Positions 33,173 to 45,282 of a stretch of DNA of 64,000 nucleotides are shown in pieces. The stretch covers positions 1,612,001-1,676,000 of the forward strand of contig JAEILZ010000001.1 of assembly GCA_018873225.1 (NCBI GenBank), read 5' to 3'. This stretch comes from [Phialemoniopsis] sp. UDSM-2020 (Eukaryota > Ascomycota > Sordariomycetes > Thyridiales > Thyridiaceae). The position numbers were made by a program, and so were the translations under genes. Numbering within the stretch: the first letter of the stretch is position 1; each line of letters opens with the position of its first letter. The notes below the pieces were generated by a model. The model was not told the DNA's origin. It saw only the letters and a program-made list of their open reading frames with translations, and made no database searches.

Positions 33173-35750
33173 TCAGTCAAATTCGACTGTGCCACCAGGC
33201 CTGCCGCTTCCATCACGTCTCTCCAAACGTCTCCTCCTGCGCCTGTCCGCCGCCGATGCTGTCGGCTCTCTCAGAGGACCGCTAGGCGAGGGGCTGACAC
33301 CACTCCAGGTGCCATGACTGCCACTATCGAGTGTAGACACCGTGTGGCCGGCAGCAGGGTTGGTTCCGGACGGCCCAGGTTGGCCAGAATAGTACGCCGA
33401 GTCCTTAGGCCGACGACCTGCCGCAAAGGCTGGGTTTGGTGGCGACAGCGGAGCCAAGGGCTCCTCGACTGCGTGCTCAGCTGCCGACTCTGCTCTCCTT
33501 TGACTCGAGTCTCGTCGGTACCGGCGTCTGCTAGGCGTGTCTGTGCCCGAAAGACTACTTGCCGAGTCATCACGCCGCCTGCTTCGTTGGTCCCTCCTTG
33601 ATGCGGCGGCCTCTTCTTCCGTCAGTCTGCGAAGCGTCACATTACGGTCGCGGTCATCATGGACCTTGACCTTGACGCTCACAGGCTGGCCGGATGGACT
33701 ATAGCCTGGTGGGCCACCTCTACGCCCTTCTTCTGCCGCGAGCCGACTTGCAGATGCTACTGCTGCTGCAGCAGCAGCCTCGCCTTCCCGTCTTCTTCGT
33801 GACGAGTGCCTCCTGTGCGGCCGTCCTCCGGATGAGTTGTAGGCCTCGCTGCCAGACTCGGGGTATAGGATACCATGTGGGTCTTGGGGCATGGCTGGCA
33901 TCTCGACAGGCTCGACAACGTCGTGTCGCGAGCGTGATTGGGACCGCGAATGTCCACCCGGTACGGGTATAATTGGCGGAGGCCCACCCATGGGCGCGGC
34001 AAACGGTGGCATCGGAGGTCCGGTCGCAGCTGGTGGGCGAGTCTCGATGATAGATGACGACATGTCTGATGCGGTAGTCGTTCTAGCCGACAATGGTGGA
34101 CGACCTGGACGGCGCGAGTCTCGTCGCGTGGGCGAGGGATATCCGTCTCCGGTGTAGCGCGACCCATGTGCGCCCGTTCGCCTCTCGTCCTCCTCCATTC
34201 TGAGCCTGTCGGTCTCCTTCTTGCCACGTCGGTCCGACATCTTCTTTGCGAACCAACCCAAGCCTAGACCGGCCAGCAAACCCTTGCCAACGCCACCACT
34301 CTCCCTAACGGGTGTTCGCCTCGAGGGGCTCTGATAAGATGAATAGTCAGACTCGTCAAGACTGTCGACTCTGGAATCACCTCTTCGGTGCGAAGGCCTT
34401 GGGGTTATCGGTCTTGCTGCGGTGCCGGGACGAGATGCCGCAGCGCTCATAGCTTCTGCCGCGAGTACCGGGTTGCCCGGGCCAGGGAGTAGAGGTGTTC
34501 TCCTCCCATCTCGTCCACCGTGGTGGGTGTACTCGGTCTCATCACTCAGCTCAGTCACAACGGGATCGTGCCTCCTAAATGGTCTCGAAAGTCGGCTCGG
34601 GCGACTTGGCGTGTCCGTTGCGACAGCCGAGTATTCCTCGTCTCGAATGTTTCGGTCGCGTCGACCCATGAACTTTCCAAGAAGAGCACCGGCACCCAGA
34701 GCGGCACCTGCTCCCAGGACCTTGTTCATAATGCCTCCGCCAGCTGGCCGACGCTCTGAGTATTTCTCGTCTTCGACGTAGCTTTCCGAACCACGACGCG
34801 AGGGGATGACTTCGGGGCCGCGGCTTCGACTTCGAACGCGGGAGTGGCTGCGAGCTCGGCTCCGAGACCGTGACCTATCCCTATTCTTACCACGACCACG
34901 AAGGAGAGCAAATGCGCCGGCGCCGGCAGCGAGCGGACCGAGCCACTTCATGCCACCGCCACTGGACCGCCGCTCGGTGCGACTGACTTCTGACCTCCTT
35001 CCAGCTGCATACTCTCGCTGGTGGCCATCCCGTTTGTAACTGTAGATGAAGTATAGCAAGACCAGGAAAGACATCCAAAGGGCGTAGAGAACGAAGCAGA
35101 ACTTGGGCGATCCGTAGAGAGTCAGGCCTAGTGGGACCTGGACGATGCCCAGCATGGCCAGGGCCCGCCCAGACCAGTGGTGAATAGTCAACCGTAGAGA
35201 ACGATGCCGGATGTGCTTGACGAAGCGACCACCGATGGCTTGCAACAGTATTAAGACGTAGATAGCAACACCAATACCGTGATGGGGATTTGTCAGGCTG
35301 CGGTTGGGACCAACAGCAAACCAGCCGAGAATAAAAACAACTGTCGTCAAACCGACAGCAAGGACGTTGAGGTAGGCGTGGTACCTCCTTGCCACTTCGG
35401 GAGGTCCGCGGTGAAACCTTACAAACATGATAGCCGCAGGAATTATGAACAGGAAGGCAATGGCACCCAGCACGCCGTGTGCCAGGATGATACGGTGGTA
35501 TTGTGGTATCGTCGCAAAGCGGTTGCCCATGCCTGTGAGTGCCAACATTAGTATTGCTATTCCCCGGCCTGTGTCACTGAGGCTGAGGAGATGACGCACC
35601 ATTATATCGCATGGTATCAAAGTTGAGTCCCACAAGATTGGGCAGCAAGAAAGTGTTCTTGGTAAAGTCCCAGGTTCCGTCTCCTACACTCATCGTGTCT
35701 GAGGAGTAGGAACTCGAGCCCGGAGGGGCCATGGTATCGGCCGGCGCCAT
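33173..35750 (-). CDS. Cytochrome b561-type membrane protein with long disordered tail
   Basis: Two exons on the minus strand: 35600-35750 and 33173-35532; 836 residues. There is no signal peptide. Five hydrophobic helices lie within residues 60-230 (RIILAHGVLGAIAFLFII; YLNVLAVGLTTVVFILGWF; then HHGIGVAIYVLILLQAIG; GRALAMLGIVQVPLGL; LYALWMSFLVLLYFIYSY). Candidate haem-ligand His are 69, 102, 134/135 and 168/169, the b561 pattern. Family members are transmembrane electron carriers. Residues 235-836 are basic, Ser/Arg-rich (RSRSRSRARSHSRVRSRSR region) and disordered except for three glycine-rich modules (see findings). The ATG at 35750 gives the first exon ending MRYN joined to GMGNRF; the window's largest open frame alone starts inside the intron. 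Confidence 0.85.
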
Positions 35751-37507
35751 GGCGGCGACGGCACTGGAGATGACAGTTCAGGGCCGGGAGCTTGAGGAAT
35801 GCGGAGGTCCGAGTCTGTCGGGAACGGCGACTGGGTCGGCAGTCAGTGCTTGACTGGTATGTAGTCGTCGACAGACGAGTGTCCCGAGGAATGCGTAGAA
35901 GCTGTAATCTCGAAGTGTTTTGCGAAAGGAATGTGCGTTTCTATGACTTGGGCGAGGCTCTCTGGTGGCAGCGTTGGAATGGCGGGGTATCAATAAGTGG
36001 TAGGTAGAGCTAGCAGTGGTCTAATGCAAGATCTCTAGCATATAAGTTCTGATCGAAAGGTCTGGTGCTTTCGCCTTGTGATAACTTCGATATCGCAGCT
36101 TTTGCGATATTCTTGTTGCAGAGACATGTATCAATGCGACGCAATGTTGGGAGCCCAGCCATAACTAGGGTGCACCTGCACGACGAGCTGTCACCCGTCA
36201 GCACTGCTCTGTTGTCAATGGGGCCTCCAAATTGAAGCTGTGATCTGGTTGATGGGGGAACCACGAGCACGGTCCACTTTTCTCGATTGTGGGGCCAGAA
36301 TAGCGGGCGCCCGTCCATCCCACACAACCTTTGACACCCCAAAATCCCCAAAGACCCTTCCTCCATGCTCGCGAGTCAGTGAGAGTTGTGTGTGTTCCTG
36401 AATTGGAACAAACCATCGTCAATGAAGATGGAAAACTTTTGTGGCCTATCCTCGTAGGCACATGGAGGACGAAACCTACCGGCTTCCCGCAGCCACTCCA
36501 CCCTTGTAATATCGTGCGATGCCCGGAGATCTCTACAAAGCACACCGTATTCCGGGCTCGTATCCATCAATTGATGACCGCACTTTGCAGCTGGCTACTA
36601 CCCAACTTGATTAACGTTAATTGGTCTTTGTGGGGGAGAATACGGTAGCGACAACCGCCAGTGCCCCATGTCTTCCTCGGCGGCCGGACTCGTTTGTGCT
36701 CAAATCTTCTCAAAGATGCCGTGGAACCGGAACACACTGAAACATTCTCTGCGCAAACACACGACCATCACCAGTTTTACCACCTCGAAGCTCACCTTGT
36801 GTTTTCCTCTTTGGAAACTCATTGGATCTGTGGCGCAAGGCTTACCTTCAACATGTGACTTCTTAGTTGAACGGGTCGGACTGTCTTCGGCGCTCCCAGA
36901 AGCCTGGTGATCGAGGGGAAAACTCACGATGAACCTATTTTCAGGTACGGGGTAGTCTATGTAACGTAGTTTGAAGTGCCGTGGGCGTAGGGCCGCCTAG
37001 TCCGCCTAGTAGAACGAGTGATGTCAACTTGTCTCTAGCAACGGCCTAGCGACGCTACGGATGTCACCGAAAGCCAGAAACCCTCCTGGCTCCCAAAACA
37101 GCACGTTTTTAAGCTTCAGTCCGGTCGATCTCGGTGCCTTTCTGGCCTAATCCGGCGTCAGTCAAATCCCTTGCATCTCCACCGCTGCCCCAGGTAGTCG
37201 TGGTAGGCCTGGTAGGATTCTCGGGACCCGCGTGCTCGCACCTGCAGACCTCGACAAATGAAGACGCAATTGAAGGGAATACATGTCGATCACTGTACAC
37301 AGCCTTGGCTTACCTCGTATCTTTCTGTTTCCAGGCCGATCAACGGAAGAAAGGATATAAGACCAGTGTCTTTCCCACTTCTTTCCATTGTTCAAAGAAA
37401 TACTCCAGCATCTACAACAAAAGCACAATACAGGCAATCTTCTTTACATTTTCACTTGTACTTATTCTTTACAAGTTGTTTTCCGCGAATACGCAAATAA
37501 TTTAATC
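35751..37507. other. Intergenic region, no supported gene
   Basis: The 1.76 kb contain no recognisable gene. An 80-codon ATG frame at 36668-36910 is not supported. A tandem 9-nt duplication (CCGCCTAGT twice) is near 36993-37010. The last 150 bp are AT-rich and act as the likely promoter and leader of the secreted-protein gene. Confidence 0.5.
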
Positions 37508-38119
37508 ATGAAGTTCTCGACTCTCTCGGTGCTCCTCGGTGCCGCCGCAACCGGCGCCCTGGCCCAGGAGCAGCAGGAGGGCCCCTACGGCCTCCAGATC
37601 GTCGACGCCGAGGACGCCTCGCTCAATGGCCTCTGGGTCGACGCCTGCCACGGCGGTGCTGCCATCGACGTGCCCTGCCTGGGCAACGACTCGAGCACCC
37701 GCGAGCTCTTCTACCACAACACCACCACCGGCGGCAGCGGCTTCGGCCCCATCATCCGCTACTTCACCATCAACCAGGGCGGCGACGAGCCCACCCGCGT
37801 GCCCCAGCCCCTGTCCCTGACGTTCAACCCCTCGAGCAACGTCGCCGCCGGCCTGCTCAGCGTCGGCACGTCCCAGATGCCCGTCAACGTCGCCTTTGAC
37901 GCCGACAACAAGCTCTACATGCAGGCCTACTTTGACGACTCCAAGTTTGTGCCCTCGGAGCGCCCGCAGACGGGCACCTTTGACCTGTACAAGTGGCACG
38001 TCTGCTGGACGCTCACCTCGAGCTACTACTACCAGAGCCTGGCGTGGGTGTCTGTTGGCAACCCCAACAACCCTACCTGCACGGCCGTCAACGTCACGCG
38101 CATTACCCCGGAGGACTGA
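37508..38119 (+). CDS. Small secreted protein, cysteine-containing, unknown function
   Basis: Single exon, 203 residues. A signal peptide is clear: MKFSTLSVLLGAAATGALA with likely cleavage after Ala19. The mature protein of about 184 residues has Cys at 47, 57, 166 and 191, enough for two disulfides, and N-glycosylation sequons at Asn60 (NDS), Asn71 (NTT) and Asn195 (NVT). The segment LNGLWVDACHGGAAIDVPC is distinctive. I do not recognise the family. Length and features suit a secreted structural or effector-like protein, but role is not shown. Start: the first ATG of the frame. It stands alone between 1.76-kb and 4.1-kb gene-free gaps. Confidence 0.85.
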   Translation: MKFSTLSVLLGAAATGALAQEQQEGPYGLQIVDAEDASLNGLWVDACHGGAAIDVPCLGNDSSTRELFYHNTTTGGSGFGPIIRYFTINQGGDEPTRVPQPLSLTFNPSSNVAAGLLSVGTSQMPVNVAFDADNKLYMQAYFDDSKFVPSERPQTGTFDLYKWHVCWTLTSSYYYQSLAWVSVGNPNNPTCTAVNVTRITPED

Positions 38120-41100
38120 GGGAGAGGTGGTGTTGTTGTTGTGTGATTGAGGAGCAGGCGCAGGAGCGAGCACTTGGAAATAATACTGCATGTTTTTACA
38201 TTTTGAGTTTTGAAGCATTCTAGGGTATATAATTAATAATAATTAGTTGCATCTTTCAGCGAAGTAGCTCCACTTACCTACGATCTGATGTGATCTATAA
38301 TTGTTCAACTGGACTAGCCAGACTTCGCTTGGTCTTCTTTTTGCCGTTTTGTAGATTCGAGAAGACAAGCTTTCGATTTCTGCCTGCTTCATCTTTTTTT
38401 GGTAGTTTTTTGACTTCTTCATCCAGGTTTGTTGTGTGAAGCGTGGTGGTAGAAGACACCAATCAAGCCAGCCACTTCACCTGTCAAGTCCAACCCAGCT
38501 CGGAGCAGCTACTGCGGTAATCACCGAGACAGCCAGTTTATGTCTTGAAATTTTAAAAGCATGGCTTTGAATACACACATTTGCATGTAATGAACTTTGA
38601 TGCTAAAATGAGATCCGAGTCTCAACATCCCAAGATCCGGAGCGGAAAGTGGGTACTCGGCCGCCGGCCTGCAAGGACCCACTCCCGGACCCGGGCTCGC
38701 TCCGTGCAACACCGATCGCCACATGCAGATACACGAGCTGCAGATGACTCCCTTGTGCTCCCGAACATCAATGACCCACCGCATTTCGCCTAAGCGCACC
38801 GTTCAACGATAGGATGTGTATCAAGCACATGCCACAGCAGCAGGTGCTCACTGCGTCTACCGACGATACCGAAACTGGGAAAACCTTAACGGACGTAAGC
38901 TTGTCTACGCTTTCACGTCTGAAGTGGTTCGCGCACCCCCCGTGGCCGGAGAATAAGCTACCGTGGCATCATGCAAGACATTCAATGCATGACATATTGT
39001 TTTCCCTCCGGCGATCAGGATCGGCGGTCTTTGGGCCTTACCGCCCGCGGAATAGGAAGAGACATGCGGCTCTGCCGCTTCTGGGTGGCGAGACCCAGCC
39101 CGAGGCACTTGGATCACAAATTCTTCTTTTTCCCAGTCCCTGCCGTGGCAGCTTGGGCGACGACGCCTGCCGTGCGACACCAGTGTAGTACGATGCAGGG
39201 CCTGGTTTCAGCGCAGGACAAGCCGGGCGGGCCGTAGGTGCAGAAAGACAGCTTGGTGGCGTTATTCTAACTTTTTCTTCAATTGCTTTCGGATGTAGCC
39301 CCCAGAGTCGTCATGAATCCCTTCAGTGATCTAACCATTTCTGCCACTTCGGTGGCAAAAGGGGAAATGCATAGATTGACGACGCCCTCCCTGTGGCCCG
39401 CTCACCGCTCTAGCTGGGCGTCGAAGACCTTTGAAAGGGAGGGATGGCTCTTCCCTCACCGAAAGCCTACAACTACGTAAATCTAGCGGTGATGATGGAA
39501 GAGGGTGTGTGCAGGACAGCCAGTCACGTCTGAAGGATTGATTGCCGCCTACAAATTCCTGAAGGTGCGGGCCGTGGGAAGCGGTCCCCGCGAACAGAAG
39601 AAGGCTGTGCTCTCCAGCTGAACAGGGCAACAATATGTCGTCGCCCGAGGGTATCCAGCCAAGATGACCCCAAACCCCGGTTCCGGTTCTTCCTGAGAGG
39701 AGCACATCGGCTTATTGTCGAACATGCAGCCCTGCTCGCTGAGGACACTGTACTTCGTCCAGTGTTCGCTTGCACGAGGACCTTGTGCACGATTGCACTC
39801 GCTGGGACCTCAAAAGGATCGATCCGAATCATGCAAGGTGCCGTCGGAGCGTGACCAGTCCCTTCATCACCAGGCGTACTTGTGCGATTGCTTATTGGGT
39901 ACGTGGAACATGCTGGAGCGACACTTGGGCATCGAATCCGGACGAGCTATCGCGAGCGTACCCATCACTGGGAAAAGCGACGAAAACAAGTGGTCTATCC
40001 ATCTCCCCCGTGTCGCGGAGAGCCGAGCACAAAGTGGCTAACGACTAGCGACGCATCGGCTATAGCCAGTCGATTTGGATATAACAGGGTCGAGGGAGAA
40101 GCGGCGCGATTCACCTAAAGCAGTGTAATTGACTGCATTTGGTAAGACACTTGAGAAAGATGGCCCCAATGTAGTCTGGGTTCTTTGGGGTGGCAGTGCA
40201 ATCGCAGGTTCACGAGATGGGTGCCGGCCAAATCTGCCTTTTGATCAGGCTGAATGTTTGAATCACAAGTGTAAGTTTGTGAATTCCCACGCTTCCAATA
40301 CATGGCGCTGGTGCCTGGTTTTGGTGGTGACACATCCCATCCATCCCATATCGTGTGTGTGTGCATGTGTCGCTACTCCCATTTCTTCCGATCTTTGGGA
40401 TGGGATTGAAGTGATGAATGATAGGAAGCTTGGGAGAGATTGGCCAACAGAAAACAAGGCCAATGTCTCAGTGTACGCCTCACTTGTGAAGTCACTGGAA
40501 TAATTTCAAGTCTGTCCATTGCTGCCACGTTTTTGGACCGAGACAATTCAAGAAGCTTTTGAAACCGCACATGACGAACACCAGCTATCATCTCTTCCGT
40601 CCTTGACAAGGTGAAAAGCCATTCTGTGCTTTCGGTAACACAAATCATGGGGGACTTTTGTAGCTGTTGGAGCTAGGCTTGTACCTCCTCACTTGTGTTT
40701 GTGTGATAGGAGTGTATCGATATGTGAGAGAACTAATGGTGTGAAGGAGGATGATCTTAAGGATGAGGAGTAGAAGAGGGGTAGCTACCTCCAAATGTCA
40801 GCATCAAGAGGATCAGTGACAAATGGGCTACTTGAAATGGCGTTCCCGTTGATAATTCGAAACGCATCGACCCTCGGTGAACATGCGAACATTGCTGTTT
40901 TTATCGCCACTTGGCGATGTCGTGAGAGGCATTGTGTCAGTGCTGGCGAAGGAGCAGGTCGCGGACTGTTGCCCAGCTTTGGAAAGAGTCAGAAGAGGAG
41001 AAATGCCTGCAGTACCTACCCAGGAGCCTCACATGTTATTCAGTACATGCAGACGAAAATCCAAGATGTTCGTAGTGGGATGCATGATGGGTTGCATGCA

Positions 41101-42243
41101 GGCAAACTACGCCCAATTCGAGTGATGGTTGCCTTTTTGTATTTTTCTTTCCCTTAAATCGTTCTGGAGGAAATCAATGACCGGCAGCATTGCTCTCACA
41201 CAGATCATCCAGTCGTAGAGCTTGCTCGTGTCTCGATATGCGGTGAAGCGATAGATCAATAGCATCGTAGTCTCGACATTCGGCCTGGTTGCCCACGTAA
41301 GGAATATATTTATAAAGTGATCTCGGGGCTAGTCAAACGAGTTTTTGGCATGTTCCGATCGATGTCTTCAAACTCGGCCCCCCACCAGGCATTCTTCAGC
41401 TGGATTATCGCCAAAAAGGCTGACGCAAACCAATCCTGACAGCAACACATTTACCGTCCATAAGCGGGGTCGTCTTGTCTTTATCTATCTAGGTCTTGAC
41501 AGGTGTGACTTAAAGTTCATCCCCAGACCATCACCCGAATTAGTACTGCTCACCTGCCCTGCTGATCAACAGTCTCTCCGTGCGACCAACCAGCTGCCTG
41601 ATCCAACGGCGCTCTGGTGCTGGAGACAAGGAAGGGCCCGTCACTGCCCGAGCCGTCTGTCTGAGCCATCCTCCAACACGCCCACCTGGCCACCCACACC
41701 CTCTCACCGAGGACGCGGAAACGAGGCTTCGCCTTGTTGCCTAGTGTGTGAGAGGACGCCGTCGGCAGCTGCCCACTTATCTTGATGTCTTTTGGGTGAA
41801 AGGACCTCTTCTGTTTGAATCCCCCGGTCACTCTCACCAAGTCTTCCCGGGCTTTCCTGAAGAGAAAGTCGATCGCTCGGAGCCACCCCCTCTTGCACCA
41901 CACCCTCTTCTGGAGCAGACTCAGAAGAAGGATATCACCCCGCCCTCCGCTTCTCGTCCCTCTTCACGAACTGTTCGTCTTTCATCCCGACTCAGTCGTT
42001 TCCAGTCGTTTTGGGAGCTTGCCTCACTTTTCCAAAACTTGTTGAACGTCACGACGTGTTGTAGTTCGCCCCTCCCGGACAGATTAATCCCGGAGGCCCC
42101 AAGTTCGCCTTATATCTTTCCTTCTTCTTCCCCTTGTCGACTGCCTTCATAACCCTGCCACTCTTCTCCACACGGTCCCATACCCGCGGATCCTTGACAG
42201 GGAACTCCTAGCACTGTTGCCCTCTCGCCTTTCATCTTCGACA
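38120..42243. other. 4.1-kb gene-poor gap
   Basis: No supported gene, transposon or RNA gene is seen. Scattered frames up to about 120 codons lack family resemblance. The last part (41.8-42.24 kb) is pyrimidine-rich and fits the promoter and leader of the polyQ protein gene. Confidence 0.5.
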
Positions 42244-44070
42244 ATGTCTGGACCTGGATTCATCGACCTGTCTCGAGGCGGAGGTGGTGGTCGGCAGGGT
42301 CCTCCAGTCCCTCCTCCTCCTCCCGGGGCTCACCCAGGAGGCCAACGTCCGATGCAACATCAACAGCCAAGTGCACAGGCAAGGATGCACCACCAACAGC
42401 AGGTAGGCGCCATGCCTGTCCAGCAGCAGCAGCAGCAGCAGCAACAGCCTAGGATGGTCGCTCATCCACAGAGTCACCAGGTACCCCAGCAGCACATCCT
42501 TGCGCCACCGCCAGTGGAGGTTGTGGACATCCGGATGGAGAGAATGTCCAGCAGCCAAGCTCGCGAAATGCTGTCTGAGTACTTTGTATACCGTTTCGAG
42601 AAGATTATGGATCAGGAGCGATTCGACAACGAAGGAAGACTGCTGAAACCTAACTGGCAGCAAGTCCACAAAAGCCAAGAGAACGACCCCAAGGTCGAGA
42701 TCCTACGCCAAATCGCTCGTCTGAACAAGAGACACACCCTGTCAGACAAGAAGAAGGAGCTTAATGCCGATCAGCTCTATCACATTGATAAAGCACTTGA
42801 TCAGCTCAGGGCTCGACAGAGACATCCCGACTATGAGGTCAAGCTTGTACAGCTTGATGATCACGTCAAGCCACTCTCGGACACTAGCCGATTTGACGAG
42901 AGGAGTAGACGTGGTGAAAAGGAAAAGGAAAAGGACAAACGCAAAAAGTCGAAACATGGCTCTTACAAGACCAAGTCGTCTCGGGACAAGAAGCCAAAGT
43001 GGCAGCGTGTAGCCGTGACTGCCTACTATAAACTTGGTCCGAAGCCCGATGTTGACTGTCTTGTCTTACTGCAGCGTCGTCAGCAGGAGCAGATGAGCGC
43101 GCTCCAAGATGCCCAGAATCAACGCCAGTTCCACCAGCGGATGCAGCGTGAGCAGCAAGACCAACACCTACGAGAGTTGCAGCAGCAGAATCAGCAGCGC
43201 AACTTTGTGCGGCAGCAGCAGGGCCACCAAGAACAGCACCGCGCTGGACAACACGGGGCGGCCAACGGCCGTCGACCTCAAGGGGCTCGGATAGAGGTCT
43301 TGGCTGAGCAAAGCGACTCAGGAAGCTCTGATTCTTCAGACTCTGACAGCGACTCATGGTCATCCGCATCGACTGAAATGACAAGACCGTCATCCGGATC
43401 CAATTCAACCGGTCGTCACTATCGCAAGAATAAGCGGTACATCGAGCCATTCAAGCCGCGGCACTTTGGCAAACAGAAAGGAGTCCATCGCCATCACACC
43501 AAATATGGTAACAGCGAATACACTCTTGAGAGTGGCGTGAGCAGTTCCTTGCGTGGGCTCCGTACTTCCGCCGTGCCCGCCGTGCCTTTGTCGCGAGTCG
43601 AAGAGATTCGGGAGAATGCCTATGCCGCTGGCATCGCCGATGGCAAGACTCAGGAGCGCATTGAGACGGAGAGGATTGAGGAGCTGGTGGAGAGACGGGT
43701 AGCGCGTGAGATGCCGCGCCCGCGTGTCATCCAGTCCCCAATGGTCACCGAAGACAGGATCCTGGAAGCCCTCCAAGGTGTCCAGATCGTCGACGCAGAT
43801 CCTAGGACGACGCGGTATCGGCACGTGCCGAACGTGCCTAGGCATTACGATGAGTATGATGACCTTGACTCCATCAGAGAGGGGCCACCACCTCGCCGGG
43901 CAGCATATGAGGTACACAGGGGACCTGAAGTACGTCAACGCCCCTGGGAAGAGCGGGCTAGAGATGCCTCAAGGTACATGGATTCCCACGAGTCTCCAGT
44001 CCTCGCCCCGGAGAATCCCTTTAACCCACTGCCGCCGAGGAGAGACGGTCAATACCGCCATCGGTTCTAG
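42244..44070 (+). CDS. Hypothetical protein with N-terminal polyQ and coiled-coil tail
   Basis: Single exon, 608 residues. I do not recognise the family. The start is the ATG of MSGPGFIDLSRG. The first 90 residues are Gly/Pro/Gln-rich with a nine-Gln run ((CAG)7 then CAA CAG, from 42421). A folded-looking block begins MSSSQAREMLSEYFVYRFEK and continues to LRARQRHPDYEVKLVQLDD. A Lys-rich, NLS-like segment (KEKEKDKRKKSKHGSYK) follows, then a Gln-rich coil, an acidic-serine run (SDSGSSDSSDSDSD) and a helical C-terminal region (EEIRENAYAAGIADGKTQERI). The composition suggests a nuclear protein, but that is inference. No signal peptide or membrane helix is seen. Confidence 0.78.
   Translation: MSGPGFIDLSRGGGGGRQGPPVPPPPPGAHPGGQRPMQHQQPSAQARMHHQQQVGAMPVQQQQQQQQQPRMVAHPQSHQVPQQHILAPPPVEVVDIRMERMSSSQAREMLSEYFVYRFEKIMDQERFDNEGRLLKPNWQQVHKSQENDPKVEILRQIARLNKRHTLSDKKKELNADQLYHIDKALDQLRARQRHPDYEVKLVQLDDHVKPLSDTSRFDERSRRGEKEKEKDKRKKSKHGSYKTKSSRDKKPKWQRVAVTAYYKLGPKPDVDCLVLLQRRQQEQMSALQDAQNQRQFHQRMQREQQDQHLRELQQQNQQRNFVRQQQGHQEQHRAGQHGAANGRRPQGARIEVLAEQSDSGSSDSSDSDSDSWSSASTEMTRPSSGSNSTGRHYRKNKRYIEPFKPRHFGKQKGVHRHHTKYGNSEYTLESGVSSSLRGLRTSAVPAVPLSRVEEIRENAYAAGIADGKTQERIETERIEELVERRVAREMPRPRVIQSPMVTEDRILEALQGVQIVDADPRTTRYRHVPNVPRHYDEYDDLDSIREGPPPRRAAYEVHRGPEVRQRPWEERARDASRYMDSHESPVLAPENPFNPLPPRRDGQYRHRF
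42421..42447 (+). repeat. CAG-rich polyglutamine tract
   Basis: (CAG)7 followed by CAA CAG encodes nine glutamines in the 42244-44070 gene. Confidence 0.95.
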
Positions 44071-45282
44071 TTGAATATGGTTTCTCATGTTTCTGCTTGT
44101 CTTTGATTCTGAATATTGTCCTTGAGGGAAGCGTTTGTGTTTGTTGAATGGATACCCTGAATATTGTTTCTCTGTTTCGTTCTTCTGTAACATCTCCAAA
44201 ATGTTGAGGCGGCAGTTCCTGTATTTGATTGCCTGACATGAAGCAATGGCTAGTGAATTCCTAAAAAGTTGTTGGAGGGCTCCATGTTTATTTTGTACTT
44301 ACCTATATCAAGATTGTCTCAATGATTGATCAACGAATATACCGTATATGCAAGATATTGGATTTTGAAATCGATCTAAAATCACTCGCAACAAAAAAGA
44401 TAAGGCCACTACGTCCTGAGAGAGATCTCCAAGGGATGCGTACCCCCTTATGTACACAACCAAGGACACCCCATCCTCTGGGGATGACTGCAGTCTAGTA
44501 TGCAGAGGTTGGTCGACTGGCAGCTGGACTGCATTTCGCAGCCCAATGTGCATGATCTGAGCATAGGTCTGCCCAATGCGAGATGAAGCTATCAAGAGCA
44601 TGCTATTCCTCTCCAGCACTGCGCCCCTGCAGGCTGGGTCTCGAGAGACGACGTGGTGCGAATCAAGTGCAATGCACGTTACCATTGGTGCTCTCTGCTG
44701 CTTCTTGCAGGTGGTATGCCTAGGCATGGGTGTGTGACGGTTGGTCCCGTCCTCTCATCCCGTTGCCGATGCCTGCAGAGCTCCTTTTTGGGACATGCAA
44801 AGTCTGTTGAGGGTGAGGGTGACGCTTTGGGGGTCAAAGAAATAACGGCTGAAAATTACAACTAGGCAGATACCTCTTGCAATCTGTGACTGTGTTTGGG
44901 TTGAAGAGAGCAAAGGTCAAGTTGTTGCAGGGGTTTAGGATGGATCGCAAGCTCCAACAGCTGTATCCTCAGCACCTCACTAACAATCTTGGAAGCTCTT
45001 GGCGCTAAAACGCAGCCCCGGCTCGGCAGCTTCAGGCAGGGGGCCACCCCACCAACGCTACATCCCGCTAACCGGGTGACTTAAACCATGCCGGCTTCTG
45101 GCGATCAGCGATTCTGGGCCGAGAGCATGGTGTCACTCGGGCTCGGGTCACGATCTCTGCCCTTATCAACATTTTGATTTTTACAACTTTTCACTCCGTC
45201 ATTCAAACCACAGATTCACAGGAACTCACCCTGACAAATATACCACACCAATAACCAGAAGTAACACCACACAACCGCAAAC
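44071..45282. promoter_or_regulatory. Intergenic: 3' end of the polyQ gene and TPI promoter
   Basis: No gene is seen in 1.2 kb. From about 45165 there is a T/C-rich stretch followed by an A/C-rich leader with a CCAAT-like motif near 45248, as in highly expressed fungal glycolytic genes. Confidence 0.55.

Noticed and set aside
36668..36910. 80-codon ATG frame in the gap before the secreted-protein gene
   Set aside because: Short, no recognised motif, and the reverse strand also has an open frame.
40328..40371. 7-bp inverted repeat around a GT-rich run
   Set aside because: Short and low-complexity; expected by chance in such sequence.
38521..41157. Several 70-125 codon frames in the 4.1-kb gap
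   Set aside because: They overlap one another on both strands, lack codon bias of the real genes and have no splice-consistent extension.
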